DNA of 64,000 bases from Escherichia ruysiae (GTDB lineage Bacteria > Pseudomonadota > Gammaproteobacteria > Enterobacterales > Enterobacteriaceae). The translations under genes were made by a program, and so were the position numbers. The notes beneath the pieces were generated by a model. That model searched no databases, was not told the origin of the DNA, and was given only the letters and a program-made list of their open reading frames with translations. This document shows, piece after piece, positions 34,144-44,853 of this stretch (the stretch's first letter is position 1; every line of letters begins with the position of its first letter). The DNA lies in the NCBI RefSeq assembly GCF_031323975.1, contig NZ_JAVIWS010000001.1, positions 1,798,001 to 1,862,000 of the forward strand, written 5' to 3'.

Positions 34144-36315
34144 TTAATGACTTTCTTTTTCGCGTAAACGCCAGGCATGTAATAACGGTTCGGTATAACC
34201 GTTTGGCTGTTTCACACCGAGGAAGATTAAATCGCTGGCGGCTTTAAATGCACACGAGTTAGCGAAATTCCCCACCATCGGACGATACGCCGGATCGCCA
34301 GCATTTTGCTGATCCACCACTTTCGCCATGTTCTCCAGCGACGCCTGCACCTGTTCTTTGGTCAGAATACCGTGACGTAACCAGTTGGCGATATGCTGGC
34401 TGGAGATGCGCAGCGTTGCGCGGTCTTCCATCAGCGCCACGTTGTGAATATCCGGCACTTTTGAACAACCAATCCCCTGCTCCACCCAACGCACCACGTA
34501 CCCCAGAATCCCCTGCACGTTGTTATCCAGCTCTTGTTGGATCTCTTGCGCCGACCAGTTCGCGTTTTCAGCTACCGGAATAGTCAGCAGATCGTCCAGC
34601 AGAGGTTCAAATTCAGCATTGAACTCGGTCTGGGCAATGTTGGCTTGCACGCTCTGTACGTTGGTTTGGTGGTAGTGCAGCGCATGGAGTGTAGCGGCGG
34701 TTGGCGACGGAACCCAGGCCGTGTTTGCCCCGGCACGCAGCTGGTCGCCCTTCTGGCTGTACATGTCTGCCATCAGGTCCGGCATTGCCCACATGCCTTT
34801 ACCGATTTGCGCTTTACCGCGCAGCCCACAGAACAGACCAGACAGCACGTTATTGCGCTCGTAGGCTTTGATCCACGGTGTCGATTTCATCTGGTTTTTA
34901 CGCAACATCGGGCCAGCTTCCATCACCGAATGCATCTCATCACCGGTACGGTCGAGGAAGCCGGTGTTGATGAACGCCACGCGGTTGCGTGCCTGAGCGA
35001 TACAGCTACGCAAGTTCAGCGAGGTTCGGCGTTCTTCATCCATAATGCCCATTTTCAGGGTATTCGGTGCCATACCGAGCATTGTCTCAATGCGGGTAAA
35101 CAGTTTGTTGGCGAACGCCACTTCCTGCGGACCGTGCATTTTCGGTTTCACAATATAGACGCTGCCGGTACGCGAGTTTTTCTGCACTTTTAAATCGTAG
35201 AGGGCAATCGCGCCAGTCATGACGCCATCAAGAATGCCTTCCGGGATTTCATTGCCTTCGCTGTCCCAAATCACAGGAATAGTCATCAAATGACCCACGT
35301 TGCGGATAAACAGCAACGAGCGTCCGTGCAGAGAAATTTCAGAGCCATCGGCGGCGGTGTACTGACGATCGTCATTCAGTTTACGCACGATTTGCCGACC
35401 GTTTTTCTCCATTTTCTCTTGCAGAGTGCCCTGCATCAGGCCCAGCAGGTTGCGGTACAGCAGGATTTTATCTTCCGCATCAACCGCCGCGACCGAATCT
35501 TCGCAGTCGAGAATGGTACTGATGGCAGCTTCGACGATAACATCGTTGATGTGCGCCGGATCGTCTTTACCAATCCGCCCGTTGGCATCGATTTGCAGCT
35601 CGATATGCAGGCCGTTATTTTTCAGCAAAATGCAGGTCGGCGCAGCGGCATCGCCACGGTAACCGACAAACTGTGCTGGAGTACGTAACGTGGTTTCTTT
35701 ACCATTTTTCAACTGGATGCGTAATTGTTTATCGACCACCTTAAACGCCACCACATCCTGATAGCTGCCGTTTTCCAGCGGTAGTGATTCATCGAGGAAA
35801 CGTCGAACCCAGGCGATAACCTGCTCACCGCGCTGTGGATCGTAGCCGCTGACCATCGCCCCTTCCTGCGGGATGATGTCGCTGCCGTATAACGCATCGT
35901 ACAGTGAGCCCCAGCGAGCGTTCGCCGCGTTCAGCGCGTAGCGGGCATTCATTGCCGGAACCACCAGTTGCGGCCCCGCCTGGCTGGTGATTTCGCTGTC
36001 GATGCCCGTGGTTTCCACCGTCACGTGCTCCGGTTGCGGCACCAGGTAGCCCAGTTCACGCAGGAAAGATTTATAGGCCGCTTTATCTTTTACCGGCCCC
36101 GGATTGCTGCGATGCCACTCATCAAGCGCCGCCTGAATGCGATCGCGTTCTGCCAGCAACTGACGATTTTCTGGTGCCAGATCGTGAACAATCTCATCAA
36201 CATTGCGCCAGAACGCGGCAGCATCCAGTTCCACGCCCGGCAAAACTTCTTCATCCACAAAACGTTTAAAATTGGCGTCAATGCGTAAACGGCCCTGGGT
36301 TATGGTTTCACTCAT
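34144..36315 (-). CDS. glcB: GlcB, malate synthase G
   Basis: A 723-residue malate synthase of the G isoform. It condenses glyoxylate with acetyl-CoA to malate, using the glyoxylate made by glycolate oxidase GlcDEF. Family segments seen include [34 protein letters not shown] and [12 protein letters not shown]. Full length for the family. It lies 21 bases after glcG. Confidence 0.98.
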   Translation of the reverse strand: MSETITQGRLRIDANFKRFVDEEVLPGVELDAAAFWRNVDEIVHDLAPENRQLLAERDRIQAALDEWHRSNPGPVKDKAAYKSFLRELGYLVPQPEHVTVETTGIDSEITSQAGPQLVVPAMNARYALNAANARWGSLYDALYGSDIIPQEGAMVSGYDPQRGEQVIAWVRRFLDESLPLENGSYQDVVAFKVVDKQLRIQLKNGKETTLRTPAQFVGYRGDAAAPTCILLKNNGLHIELQIDANGRIGKDDPAHINDVIVEAAISTILDCEDSVAAVDAEDKILLYRNLLGLMQGTLQEKMEKNGRQIVRKLNDDRQYTAADGSEISLHGRSLLFIRNVGHLMTIPVIWDSEGNEIPEGILDGVMTGAIALYDLKVQKNSRTGSVYIVKPKMHGPQEVAFANKLFTRIETMLGMAPNTLKMGIMDEERRTSLNLRSCIAQARNRVAFINTGFLDRTGDEMHSVMEAGPMLRKNQMKSTPWIKAYERNNVLSGLFCGLRGKAQIGKGMWAMPDLMADMYSQKGDQLRAGANTAWVPSPTAATLHALHYHQTNVQSVQANIAQTEFNAEFEPLLDDLLTIPVAENANWSAQEIQQELDNNVQGILGYVVRWVEQGIGCSKVPDIHNVALMEDRATLRISSQHIANWLRHGILTKEQVQASLENMAKVVDQQNAGDPAYRPMVGNFANSCAFKAASDLIFLGVKQPNGYTEPLLHAWRLREKESH

Positions 36316-36336
36316 TATTTATCTCCTCGTTTTCGC

Positions 36337-36741
36337 TTATTTCGCCAACACCGCTGCTGCCGCTTTCGCGACCTGCGCATCCTGTGCTCCGGTTAAACCA
36401 GAAACGCCCACGGCACCAATAATTTGCCCATCCACAACAACCGGTACGCCGCCTTCCAGCGACGTCAGTAACGGCGCAGTCACGAACGCGGTACGTCCGT
36501 TGTTCACCATCTCTTCATAGCCCTTAGTTTCACGACGCCCCAGCGCGGCGGTACGCGCTTTCTCCTGGGAGATGTAAGCCGCAATCGGCGCGCAATCATC
36601 CATGCGACTTAACGCCAGCAGATGACCGCCGTCATCGGCAACAGCAATGGAAACAGACCAGTTATTTTTCTGCGCCTCTTCCTGACCTGCGGCAATGATT
36701 GCACTCGCCATTTGCTGGCTAAGAATGACTTTAGTTTTCAT
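36337..36741 (-). CDS. glcG: GlcG, DUF336/heme-binding-like protein of the glc operon
   Basis: A 134-residue protein of the GlcG/HbpS (DUF336) family, with GVSGLTGAQDAQVAKAA near its C terminus. Its exact role in glycolate use is not known. I start at ATG 36741 (MKTKVILSQQM), 4 bases after the glcF stop, with AAGGA upstream; the six upstream codons are part of glcF. Confidence 0.95.
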   Translation of the reverse strand: MKTKVILSQQMASAIIAAGQEEAQKNNWSVSIAVADDGGHLLALSRMDDCAPIAAYISQEKARTAALGRRETKGYEEMVNNGRTAFVTAPLLTSLEGGVPVVVDGQIIGAVGVSGLTGAQDAQVAKAAAAVLAK

Positions 36742-36745
36742 TTTG

Positions 36746-37969
36746 TTATTCCTTTTCAAGGGCTTGTTCTACAATTTCAATCCAGTGGCGCACAGAGGTA
36801 CGACCGGCGCTCGCCAGATGCGTCTGGCAACCAATGTTGGCGGTGACGATCATTTCCGGTTTGCCGCTTTCCAGCGCATTCATTTTGTTATCCCGCAGCT
36901 GGCGCGCCAGATCGGGATGCGTTAACGCATATGTTCCCGCCGACCCGCAGCACAGATGGCTGTCGGGAACGTCGGTTAAGGTAAATCCCAGCCGCAGTAA
37001 CACTTTTTCTACTTCGCCGTTCAGCTTTTGCGCATGTTGCAGGGTACACGGGCAGTGGAAGGCCAGTTTTTTATCGCCGCGAATCGCCAGTTTTTCCAGC
37101 GGTTCCTCGCGCAACAGTTCGACTAAATCGACCGCCAGTTCACTGACCTGACGTGCTTTATCGGCATACAGCGCATCGTTTTTCAGCATCTGCCCATACT
37201 CTTTGACGAACGCACCGCAGCCGCTGGCAGTTTGCAAAATTGCCTCGGCACCTGCTTCAATCGCCGGCCACCAGGCATCAATATTATTGCGCGCCCGCGC
37301 CAGCCCTTTCTCCTGCGCATTAAGATGATAGTCCACCGCGCCACAACAGCCTGCTTCGTTAGCTGGCATGACGCTGATCCCCAGACGATCCAGCACTCGC
37401 GCAGTTGCCGCGTTGGTGTTGGGCGAAAGCGTAGGCTGGGCGCAGCCTTCCAGCATTAAAACCCGACGCTTATGGCGCAGCGGCGGACGCGGTTTAGCTT
37501 TCACCGTTTCGGCAGGCAGTTTTGCTCTGACCTGTTCCGGCAAAAACGGTCGCAGCACCAGCCCTACCTGCGTCAATGCGCGAAAGACCGCCGGACGCGG
37601 CACTACCTGGCGCAATCCTTCGCGCAGCATTCGCTCCGGCAGTGGGCGTTTCACTTTCTGCTCGACAATATCACGCCCGATATCCAGTAAATTGTGATAG
37701 CGCACACCAGAAGGACAGGTGGTTTCACAATTGCGGCAAGTGAGACAGCGATCGAGATGCTCCTGCGTTTTAAGCGTAACTTCGTTGCCTTCCAGCACCT
37801 GTTTAATCAGATAGATGCGCCCGCGCGGCCCGTCCAGTTCATCCCCCAGAAGCTGATAGGTTGGGCAGGTTGCAGTACAAAATCCGCAGTGAACACAGGC
37901 GCGCAGGATGCTGTCGGCTTCCAGCGCGCGCGCGTTCTGACGCATCTCTTCGGTTAATCGGGTTTGCAT
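36746..37969 (-). CDS. glcF: GlcF, glycolate oxidase iron-sulfur subunit
   Basis: A 407-residue protein with two 4Fe-4S motifs (CVHCGFCTATCP and CLTCRNCETTCP) in the first 110 residues, and two CCG domains further on (GCCGAVDY, LCCGSAGTY). It moves electrons from GlcD/GlcE to the membrane quinone pool. I chose ATG 37969 (MQTRLTEEM), with AGGAG upstream, 10 bases after glcE; the longer open frame runs inside glcE. Confidence 0.97.
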   Translation of the reverse strand: MQTRLTEEMRQNARALEADSILRACVHCGFCTATCPTYQLLGDELDGPRGRIYLIKQVLEGNEVTLKTQEHLDRCLTCRNCETTCPSGVRYHNLLDIGRDIVEQKVKRPLPERMLREGLRQVVPRPAVFRALTQVGLVLRPFLPEQVRAKLPAETVKAKPRPPLRHKRRVLMLEGCAQPTLSPNTNAATARVLDRLGISVMPANEAGCCGAVDYHLNAQEKGLARARNNIDAWWPAIEAGAEAILQTASGCGAFVKEYGQMLKNDALYADKARQVSELAVDLVELLREEPLEKLAIRGDKKLAFHCPCTLQHAQKLNGEVEKVLLRLGFTLTDVPDSHLCCGSAGTYALTHPDLARQLRDNKMNALESGKPEMIVTANIGCQTHLASAGRTSVRHWIEIVEQALEKE

Positions 37970-37979
37970 AGCCTGCTCC

Positions 37980-39032
37980 TCATAGTTCCGCGTACATGCG
38001 ACCGGGGTTAAACACGCCGCAAGGGTCGAGCTGCTTTTTAAGTTGCTGGTGATAGCGGAATAAAGGAGCCGGTAGCGGAGCAAAGCCGCCATCTCCGGCA
38101 CTAAAGCGAGTCGCATGACCGCCAGCGTTGCGGGCGATGCGGTGGATTTGATTGTCATCGGCTGTCGATTTCAGCCAGCGTAACGCGCCGCCCCAGTCGA
38201 TCAGTTGCTCGCCGGGTAAATCCATCATCGGCGCATCGGTGGGTAAGGAAATGCGCCATAAAGTGCCCGGTAATGAGAAGAACGGCAATTGTTGTTCGCG
38301 CAATTGCTGCCAGAACTGACCAGCGACCTCTTCGCCACCCAGCAGTTCACGCGCTGCTTTTACCGATCCTTCACCGCCTTCAAGGCGGAGCCACAAGGCG
38401 TTGTCGAAATAACATAAGCCGCTAATGGGAAGTGGCTGGAGTTGCCACTGGGCGATTTCACTCATGGCTTCTTGTAGGCTGATTTCCCGCCGCAGGCTCA
38501 AGGTAGCGCGCGGTCGCGGCAACACTTTCATTGAGATTTCAGTGAGTACGCCAAGACAACCGTAGCTTCCGGCCATTAACCGCGAGAGATCGTATCCGGC
38601 GACGTTTTTCATCACTTCGCCGCCAAAGCGCAGATGTTTTCCAGTGCCGGTAATGATGCGCGTACCGAGGACAAAATCGCGTACGGAACCGCTCCACGGG
38701 CGACGCGGCCCCGCCAGTCCGCAGGCGACCATCCCGCCCCAGGTGGCTTCTTCACCATAATGCGGCGGCTCGCAGGGGAGCATTTGCCCCGCACTTTCCA
38801 GCGCCGCTTCAATCGCCACCAGCGGCGTTCCGGCGCGAGCGGTGATCACCAGTTCGGTCGGGTCGTAATTAACAATGCCGCGATGACAACGCACATCCAG
38901 TGTTTGCCCGGTGACAGGACGACCTAAAAAGGCTTTGCTATTGCTGCCCTGAATCACCAGCGGCGTTTTATCGCTAATCGCCTGATTCACCTGCTCCAGC
39001 AGCGCCTGGCTGTAATCACACTCGCGTAGCAT
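37980..39032 (-). CDS. glcE: GlcE, glycolate oxidase FAD-binding subunit
   Basis: A 350-residue protein with an N-terminal PCMH-type FAD-binding domain (GQMLPCEPPHYGEEATWGGMVACGLAGPRR) but no GlcD-like C-terminal catalytic region of full length. It is a needed partner of GlcD in glycolate oxidase. The ATG overlaps the glcD stop (ATGA). Confidence 0.97.
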   Translation of the reverse strand: MLRECDYSQALLEQVNQAISDKTPLVIQGSNSKAFLGRPVTGQTLDVRCHRGIVNYDPTELVITARAGTPLVAIEAALESAGQMLPCEPPHYGEEATWGGMVACGLAGPRRPWSGSVRDFVLGTRIITGTGKHLRFGGEVMKNVAGYDLSRLMAGSYGCLGVLTEISMKVLPRPRATLSLRREISLQEAMSEIAQWQLQPLPISGLCYFDNALWLRLEGGEGSVKAARELLGGEEVAGQFWQQLREQQLPFFSLPGTLWRISLPTDAPMMDLPGEQLIDWGGALRWLKSTADDNQIHRIARNAGGHATRFSAGDGGFAPLPAPLFRYHQQLKKQLDPCGVFNPGRMYAEL

Positions 39033-40531
39033 CAGAAACGCTCCAGTTCAGGAAAAGGTAAATGACCGTGATGCACATGCATGGCACCAAATTCAGCACA
39101 GCGGTGTAGCGTGGGAATGTTTTTCCCAGGGTTCAGCAAACCATCGGGGTCAAACGCCGCCTTGACCGCATGGAAGGTCGTGATTTCATCGCTGTTGAAC
39201 TGGGCGCACATTTGATTGATTTTTTCGCGCCCAATGCCATGTTCCCCACTGATGCTGCCGCCCACTTCAACGCAGAGTTCGAGGATCTTCCCGCCCAGCT
39301 CTTCCGCGCGGGCAAATTCACCGGGTTCGTTGGCATCGAAAAGGATTAACGGGTGCATGTTGCCGTCTCCCGCGTGAAAGACGTTGGCAACGCGTAAATC
39401 ATATTGCTGCGATAAACGGGCAATGCCTTCCAGTACGCCAGGCAGGGCGCGACGCGGGATGGTGCCGTCCATACAGTAGTAATCCGGCGAGATACGCCCC
39501 ACCGCCGGGAAGGCGTTTTTGCGTCCGGCCCAGAAACGCACGCGCTCCGCTTCGTCCTGTGCCAGACGGACGTCAGTCGCGCCCGCTTTCAGTAAGATGT
39601 CGTTAACCCGCTCGCAGTCTTCCTGAACGTCAGACTCCACGCCGTCCAGCTCGCACAACAAAATCGCTTCGGCATCAACGGGATAACCAGCATGAATAAA
39701 ATCTTCCGCTGCGCGGATCGACAGGTTATCCATCATCTCCAGCCCGCCGGGGATAATGCCATTGGCGATGATGTCACCGACGGCGAGTCCGGCTTTTTCT
39801 ACCGAGTCAAAGCTGGCTAACAGAACCCGCGCCACGGGCGGCTTCGGCAGCAGTTTTACCGTCACTTCGGTGGTCACGCCGAGCATACCTTCCGATCCGG
39901 TGAACAGCGCCAGCAGGTCAAAACCAGGCGAATCCAGCGCGTCCGATCCCAGCGTCAGCGCCTCGCCGTCCAGCGTTTGCACTTCAATTTTCAGCAGGTT
40001 ATGTACGGTCAGACCATATTTCAGGCAGTGGACGCCACCGGCATTTTCCGCCACATTGCCGCCAATTGAACAGGCGATTTGTGAGGAAGGATCCGGCGCG
40101 TAATAGAGATTATGCGGCGCAACGGCCTGGGAGATCGCCAGGTTACGCACGCCCGGCTGCACGCGCGCGCGGCGACCAACGGGGTTAATGTCGAGGATTT
40201 CTTTAAAGCGCGCCATCACCAACAACACACCTTTTTCCAGCGGCAGCGCGCCACCAGAAAGCCCGGTGCCTGCACCACGGGTCACCACCGGTACACGCAG
40301 GCGGTGGCAGACAGCCAGAATCGCTGTCACCTGTTCCATTTGCTTAGGCAGAACAACCAGTAATGGACGCGTGCGATACGCGCTCAACCCGTCACACTCG
40401 TAAGGAATGATCTCCTCATCGGTATGCAGGATCTCCAGTCCAGGGGCATGCTCACGCAGTGCCATCAGTACCGATGTGCGGTCGACATCGGGTAAAGCGC
40501 CATCAAGACGCTCTTCGTACAAGATGCTCAT
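39032..40531 (-). CDS. glcD: GlcD, glycolate oxidase catalytic subunit
   Basis: A 499-residue FAD enzyme with a PCMH FAD-binding domain (VVTRGAGTGLSGGALPLEKGVLLVM) and the FAD-oxidase C-terminal domain including FHAGDGNMHPLILFD and GSISGEHGIGREK. It oxidises glycolate, and D-lactate less well, to the 2-oxoacid. First gene of the glc operon, divergent from glcC. Confidence 0.98.
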   Translation of the reverse strand: MSILYEERLDGALPDVDRTSVLMALREHAPGLEILHTDEEIIPYECDGLSAYRTRPLLVVLPKQMEQVTAILAVCHRLRVPVVTRGAGTGLSGGALPLEKGVLLVMARFKEILDINPVGRRARVQPGVRNLAISQAVAPHNLYYAPDPSSQIACSIGGNVAENAGGVHCLKYGLTVHNLLKIEVQTLDGEALTLGSDALDSPGFDLLALFTGSEGMLGVTTEVTVKLLPKPPVARVLLASFDSVEKAGLAVGDIIANGIIPGGLEMMDNLSIRAAEDFIHAGYPVDAEAILLCELDGVESDVQEDCERVNDILLKAGATDVRLAQDEAERVRFWAGRKNAFPAVGRISPDYYCMDGTIPRRALPGVLEGIARLSQQYDLRVANVFHAGDGNMHPLILFDANEPGEFARAEELGGKILELCVEVGGSISGEHGIGREKINQMCAQFNSDEITTFHAVKAAFDPDGLLNPGKNIPTLHRCAEFGAMHVHHGHLPFPELERF

Positions 40532-40781
40532 GAGTAGGCTTCGCTTTGTTGTGTTGTGTGGCAGCTGATTTTTGCGCGCTGCTTCTGTGAACAGTTATTA
40601 AGCGGGCTTTTTGTTTTCGTCTATCTCTTTAGCTACCGGTCAGACCATTTTTTTTCCAGCTCTGTGACCTTGCATTGGTTAACTTAATGTTAAATTGATG
40701 TAACATAATCACTTACGTGATGTGCGTGTTTTGCGAATTAAGAACAGAAAAATTGGTCCTACCTGTGCACGAGGTCCGGGA
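40532..40781. promoter_or_regulatory. glcD-glcC divergent promoter region with GlcC-type operator
   Basis: The 250-base gap between divergent glcD and glcC. At 40752-40766 lies ATTGGTCCTACCTGT, a near-palindrome of the TTGGTnnnACC type bound by FadR-subfamily GntR regulators such as GlcC, PdhR and LldR. AT-rich sequence at 40670-40720 fits promoter DNA; IHF and CRP are known regulators here, but I did not mark their sites. Confidence 0.7.
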
Positions 40782-41546
40782 ATGAAAGATGAGCGTCGCC
40801 CTATTTGCGAAGTAGTTGCAGAGAGTATCGAACGGTTGATTATCGACGGCGTGTTGAAGGTTGGGCAGCCGCTTCCTTCAGAGCGCCGACTGTGTGAAAA
40901 GCTCGGCTTCTCACGCTCCGCACTGCGCGAAGGGCTGACTGTGCTGCGCGGGCGCGGGATTATTGAAACGGCGCAGGGGCGTGATTCCCGTGTGGCTCGA
41001 CTTGAGCGGGTGCAGGACACCAGCCCGCTAATCCATCTGTTCAGTACGCAGCCGCGAACGCTGTACGATCTGCTCGACGTTCGCGCACTGCTGGAAGGTG
41101 AATCAGCCAGGCTGGCGGCAACGCTGGGAACCCAGGCTGATTTTGTCTTGATAACCCGCTGTTATGAAAAAATGCTCGCCGCCAGTGAGAACAACAAAGA
41201 GATTTCGCTGATCGAACATGCGCAGTTGGATCACGCTTTTCATCGGGCGATTTGTCAGGCTTCCCACAATCAGGTGCTGGTATTTACTCTGCAATCATTG
41301 ACCGACCTGATGTTTAATTCGGTGTTTGCCAGCGTGAATAATCTCTATCATCGACCACAGCAGAAGAAACAGATCGATCGCCAACATGCGCGGATCTATA
41401 ACGCGGTTTTACAACGGTTGCCGCATGTCGCCCAGCGCGCCGCCCGCGATCACGTGATGACCGTAAAAAAGAATCTCCACGATATCGAGCTGGAAGGCCA
41501 CCACTTGATTCGCTCGGCGGTGCCGCTGGAGATGAATCCGGGGTGA
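40782..41546 (+). CDS. glcC: GlcC, GntR-family activator of the glc operon
   Basis: A 254-residue regulator of the FadR subfamily: an N-terminal winged helix (LPSERRLCEKLGFSRSALREGLTVLRGRGII) and an all-helical C-terminal FCD domain with metal-binding His residues (LDHAFHRAI). Activates glcDEFGBA in response to glycolate. I chose ATG 40782 (MKDERRP); upstream in-frame codons overlap the operator. Confidence 0.96.
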   Translation: MKDERRPICEVVAESIERLIIDGVLKVGQPLPSERRLCEKLGFSRSALREGLTVLRGRGIIETAQGRDSRVARLERVQDTSPLIHLFSTQPRTLYDLLDVRALLEGESARLAATLGTQADFVLITRCYEKMLAASENNKEISLIEHAQLDHAFHRAICQASHNQVLVFTLQSLTDLMFNSVFASVNNLYHRPQQKKQIDRQHARIYNAVLQRLPHVAQRAARDHVMTVKKNLHDIELEGHHLIRSAVPLEMNPG

Positions 41547-41564
41547 ATGTGAGCCGAGTTTTCC

Positions 41565-41615
41565 TCCTCACCCTAACCCTCTCCTCGAGGGGCGAGGGGA
41601 TCGCCCCTGCGCTTA
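41565..41615. repeat. Box C-type GC-rich repeat after glcC
   Basis: An imperfect GC-rich palindrome (CCCTAACCCTCTCCTCGAGG and its complement arm) of the Box C family. It lies between the convergent ends of glcC and yghO and could act as a bidirectional terminator. A second copy lies at 59790-59840. Confidence 0.8.
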
Positions 41616-41628
41616 ATGGGAGCTGGTA

Positions 41629-42753
41629 TTAAATGTGCTTTTCATACAATCGGTAACGTTTATACGGCTCCGCCCCAATGCGTTCCAGCATGTTATTCAT
41701 GCCTGTATTGGTTTCGAGGATCCATGACATCTCCAGCGCATCGATCTTCCGGCGGGCAAACGGATCGCGTAAGGCTTCAATCAATAACAACGCAATCACC
41801 GGGCCGATGCGGCTGAACTGATACTCGTCCCGCACGCCCATCAGCGGTACTCGCGCAGTTCGCACACCGCTGACTTTTAAGCGCCACAGCAATTTTGCCC
41901 AGCCGAAGGGAAAGAGCGATCCATTCAGATCGGCAATCGCCTCGTTGATGTTCGGTAAGCCGACAATAAACGCACAGGGTGCAGAATCTATCTCAGCGAT
42001 GTAGATCATATCGTCCGGCACCAGGTATTTAAGCTGATCGCCCATGGTCGCAAATTCGCGTTCGGTAAACGGCACAAATCCCCAGTTGTGCTGCCATCCA
42101 GAGTTGAAAATCTCACGCAGGATCTGCATTTCTTCGGCAAACCTCCGGCGATTGATGCAGCGAATGGTCACCTTCTTGCGTACCTGCTCCATCAGTTTTT
42201 TTAGCGCCGGAGAGAACGTGAGATCGGTTCGCTGCATCCACCACGCCAGTAGATCAATGCCTTTGCGATAACCCAATTGTTCAATATGCGCGGCATACCA
42301 CGGTTTACCGTGCGGCATCATCGCGCATGGCGGTGTGTCAAAACCTTCAATCAGTAATCCGCTTTCCTGATTGATATTCAGGCTGAAAGGTCCGCTGATG
42401 TTGCGCGCGCCTTGTGACTTCAACCACGCTTCCGCTGCGCCAAATAAAGCGGCAAAAACCTGCGGATCATCAATGGCATCAATCATACCGAAATGACCAG
42501 TATCTTCACCGTAACGCTCACGGTGCAAGGTATCGATTTGCGCGGTAATGCGCCCGACTATCTGCCCCGCTTTTTTTGCCACCCACGCCTGCCAGATAAT
42601 ATGCTTCGTCCCCGGATTCTTCTCTGACAAATGCTCGCTGCGTTCAATGAATAAAGGAGGGATCCAGTTTGGATCATCGGGATAAAGTGATGACGGAAAA
42701 GCGATAAATGCCTTAAGGTCATGTTTATTTATTACTTTTTCAATTTTAATCAT
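41629..42753 (-). CDS. yghO: YghO, GNAT-fold protein, candidate bacterial ceramide synthase
   Basis: A 374-residue protein usually annotated only as a putative acetyltransferase or regulator. The sequence shows the two-part GNAT-like layout: an N-terminal region with WQAWVAKKAGQIVGRITAQID, a middle stretch GPFSLNINQESGLLIEGFD, and a C-terminal half with MIYIAEIDSAPCAFIVGLPNI and EMSWILETNTGMNNMLERIG. The ceramide synthase of Caulobacter (bCerS) is also a GNAT-related N-acyltransferase of similar size. Since yghO sits back-to-back with a fatty acyl ligase, ACP, reductase and Spt-like enzyme, I infer that it N-acylates a sphingoid base. The family assignment is moderate; no structure-level check was possible. 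Confidence 0.8.
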   Translation of the reverse strand: MIKIEKVINKHDLKAFIAFPSSLYPDDPNWIPPLFIERSEHLSEKNPGTKHIIWQAWVAKKAGQIVGRITAQIDTLHRERYGEDTGHFGMIDAIDDPQVFAALFGAAEAWLKSQGARNISGPFSLNINQESGLLIEGFDTPPCAMMPHGKPWYAAHIEQLGYRKGIDLLAWWMQRTDLTFSPALKKLMEQVRKKVTIRCINRRRFAEEMQILREIFNSGWQHNWGFVPFTEREFATMGDQLKYLVPDDMIYIAEIDSAPCAFIVGLPNINEAIADLNGSLFPFGWAKLLWRLKVSGVRTARVPLMGVRDEYQFSRIGPVIALLLIEALRDPFARRKIDALEMSWILETNTGMNNMLERIGAEPYKRYRLYEKHI

Positions 42754-43131
42754 CAGCGGCTCGCATTCCCTACCTCAATGGCTAACAAATAATTAACGGA
42801 GGGAATACGGACAATAACCGAGATGTTCGGCATCTAAATAATCCATCCGATGAATATAAAATACTGCTTTTAATTATTGCGATAAAACCATCACCTACAT
42901 TATCTGAAAAATATTAATATTTAGTGCTTAATGCGGCCAGACAGGCCATTTGCTTAATATATTCACAAATCAAATATTATTCACAATAAAAACAAAAAAG
43001 TTAAAATCATTATTTAAATCAATGTTCAATATCGCACCCGTGAAAATACTATCTCATTTATCTTTTATGCATATATAATCCACCGCATTATTGTCATTTT
43101 ATTTTTGATATCCAATTTTCTCGTGGTGTAT
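42754..43131. promoter_or_regulatory. AT-rich divergent promoter region of yghO and the acyl-ligase operon
   Basis: About 380 non-coding bases, much richer in A/T than the genes on both sides. A TATAAT hexamer lies at 43074-43079, 52 bases before the acyl-ligase start, in the right direction for that operon; no good -35 box is seen. The composition suggests H-NS binding and control. No operator palindrome is clear. Confidence 0.5.
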
Positions 43132-44853
43132 ATGTCTAATAAAATTTTTACGTATTCCCTGCCTATGCGCTATGCCGATTTTCCAACGCTGGTTGATGCT
43201 TTGGATTATGCCGCTCTGGGCCGCGCCGGAATGAACTTTTATGACAGACGTTGCCAGCTTGAAGATGAACTGGAATATCACAATTTAAAAGCACATGCCG
43301 AAGCAGGCGCAAAGCGGTTGTTATCGCTGAACCTGAAAAAAGGCGATCGCGTGGCGCTGATTGCCGAAACCAGTAGCGGGTTTGTCGAAGCATTTTTTGC
43401 CTGCCAGTATGCCGGGTTAGTCGCCGTCCCGTTGGCGATTCCGATGGGGGTCGGTCAGCGAGATTCCTGGAGCGCCAAATTGCAGGGCTTACTGGCAAGC
43501 TGTCAGCCTGCCGCGATTATCACCGGCGATGAGTGGTTACCGTTAGTCAATGCCGCGACGCATGACAACCCTGAGTTGCATGTGTTAAGCCATGCCTGGT
43601 TTAAATCCTTGCCGGAAGCCGACGTTACGCTCCAGCATCCCGTTCCAGACGATATCGCCTACCTCCAGTACACCTCCGGCAGCACCCGTTTTCCTCGTGG
43701 CGTCATCATTACTCATCGCGAAGTGATGGCCAATCTACGTGCTATCAGCCACGATGGCATTAAATTACGCCCTGGCGACCGCTGCGTCTCCTGGCTGCCT
43801 TTCTACCATGATATGGGACTGGTCGGCTTTCTCCTGACCCCCGTCGCCACGCAGCTTTCAGTGGATTACTTGCGCACTCAGGATTTCGCCATGCGCCCGC
43901 TGCAATGGCTTAAATTGATCAGCAAAAATCGCGGCACCGTTTCCGTTGCGCCACCGTTTGGCTATGAACTGTGCCAGCGCCGTGTGAATGAAAAAGATCT
44001 CGCTGAACTGGATCTCTCCTGCTGGCGCGTCGCCGGTATTGGCGCTGAGCCAATCTCCGCAGAGCAACTCCATCAATTTGCTGAATGTTTCCGTCAGGCT
44101 AACTTTGACGATAAAACTTTCATGCCATGCTACGGGCTGGCAGAGAACGCGCTTGCCGTCAGTTTTTCTGACGAAACCTCCGGCGTTGTAGTTAACGAAG
44201 TGGATCGCGACATCCTCGAATATCAGGGTAAAGCTGTTACGCCGGGTGCTGAAACACGCGCCGTATCGACTTTCGTCAACTGCGGTAAAGCATTGCCGGA
44301 ACATGGCATTGAAATCCGCAATGAATCAGGTATGCCGGTTGCGGAACGTGTGGTAGGCCATATTTGCATCTCCGGCCCCAGCCTGATGAGCGGTTACTTT
44401 GGCGACCAGGTTTCGCAAGACGAGATTGCCGCGACGGGCTGGTTAGATACCGGCGACCTCGGCTATCTGCTGAACGGTTATTTGTATGTCACCGGGCGCA
44501 TTAAAGATCTGATTATTATTCGTGGCCGCAATATCTGGCCGCAGGATATTGAGTACCTGGCGGAGCAGGAGCCGGAAATCCACTCTGGCGATGCCATTGC
44601 GTTTGTTACCGCCCAGGAAAAAATCATTTTGCAGATCCAGTGTCGGATTAGTGACGAAGAACGTCGCAGGCAGCTTATCCACTCGCTGGCGGCGCGGATA
44701 CAAAGCGAGTTTGGCGTGACAGCGGCTATCGATCTGTTACCGCCCCACAGTATTCCCCGCACGTCTTCCGGCAAACCCGCCCGCGCGGAAGCGAAAAAAC
44801 GTTATCAGAAGGCCGTCGCCGCTAATCCCCCAGTGCAGGAATCTCTCGTATGA
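43132..44853 (+). CDS. Fatty acyl-AMP ligase (acyl-ACP synthetase type)
   Basis: A 573-residue adenylate-forming enzyme. It has the ATP loop YTSGSTRFPRG at 180-190, a YHDMGL motif at 225-230 (typical of fatty acyl-AMP ligases, FAALs), GRIKDLIIIRGRNIWPQDIE in the hinge region and the catalytic Lys548 in SSGKPARAE. FAALs load fatty acids on carrier proteins rather than CoA, and an ACP is encoded two genes on. In Caulobacter the equivalent role in ceramide synthesis is filled by an acyl-ACP synthetase. I chose ATG 43132 over a TTG at 43105. The stop overlaps the next start (ATGA). Confidence 0.9.
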   Translation: MSNKIFTYSLPMRYADFPTLVDALDYAALGRAGMNFYDRRCQLEDELEYHNLKAHAEAGAKRLLSLNLKKGDRVALIAETSSGFVEAFFACQYAGLVAVPLAIPMGVGQRDSWSAKLQGLLASCQPAAIITGDEWLPLVNAATHDNPELHVLSHAWFKSLPEADVTLQHPVPDDIAYLQYTSGSTRFPRGVIITHREVMANLRAISHDGIKLRPGDRCVSWLPFYHDMGLVGFLLTPVATQLSVDYLRTQDFAMRPLQWLKLISKNRGTVSVAPPFGYELCQRRVNEKDLAELDLSCWRVAGIGAEPISAEQLHQFAECFRQANFDDKTFMPCYGLAENALAVSFSDETSGVVVNEVDRDILEYQGKAVTPGAETRAVSTFVNCGKALPEHGIEIRNESGMPVAERVVGHICISGPSLMSGYFGDQVSQDEIAATGWLDTGDLGYLLNGYLYVTGRIKDLIIIRGRNIWPQDIEYLAEQEPEIHSGDAIAFVTAQEKIILQIQCRISDEERRRQLIHSLAARIQSEFGVTAAIDLLPPHSIPRTSSGKPARAEAKKRYQKAVAANPPVQESLV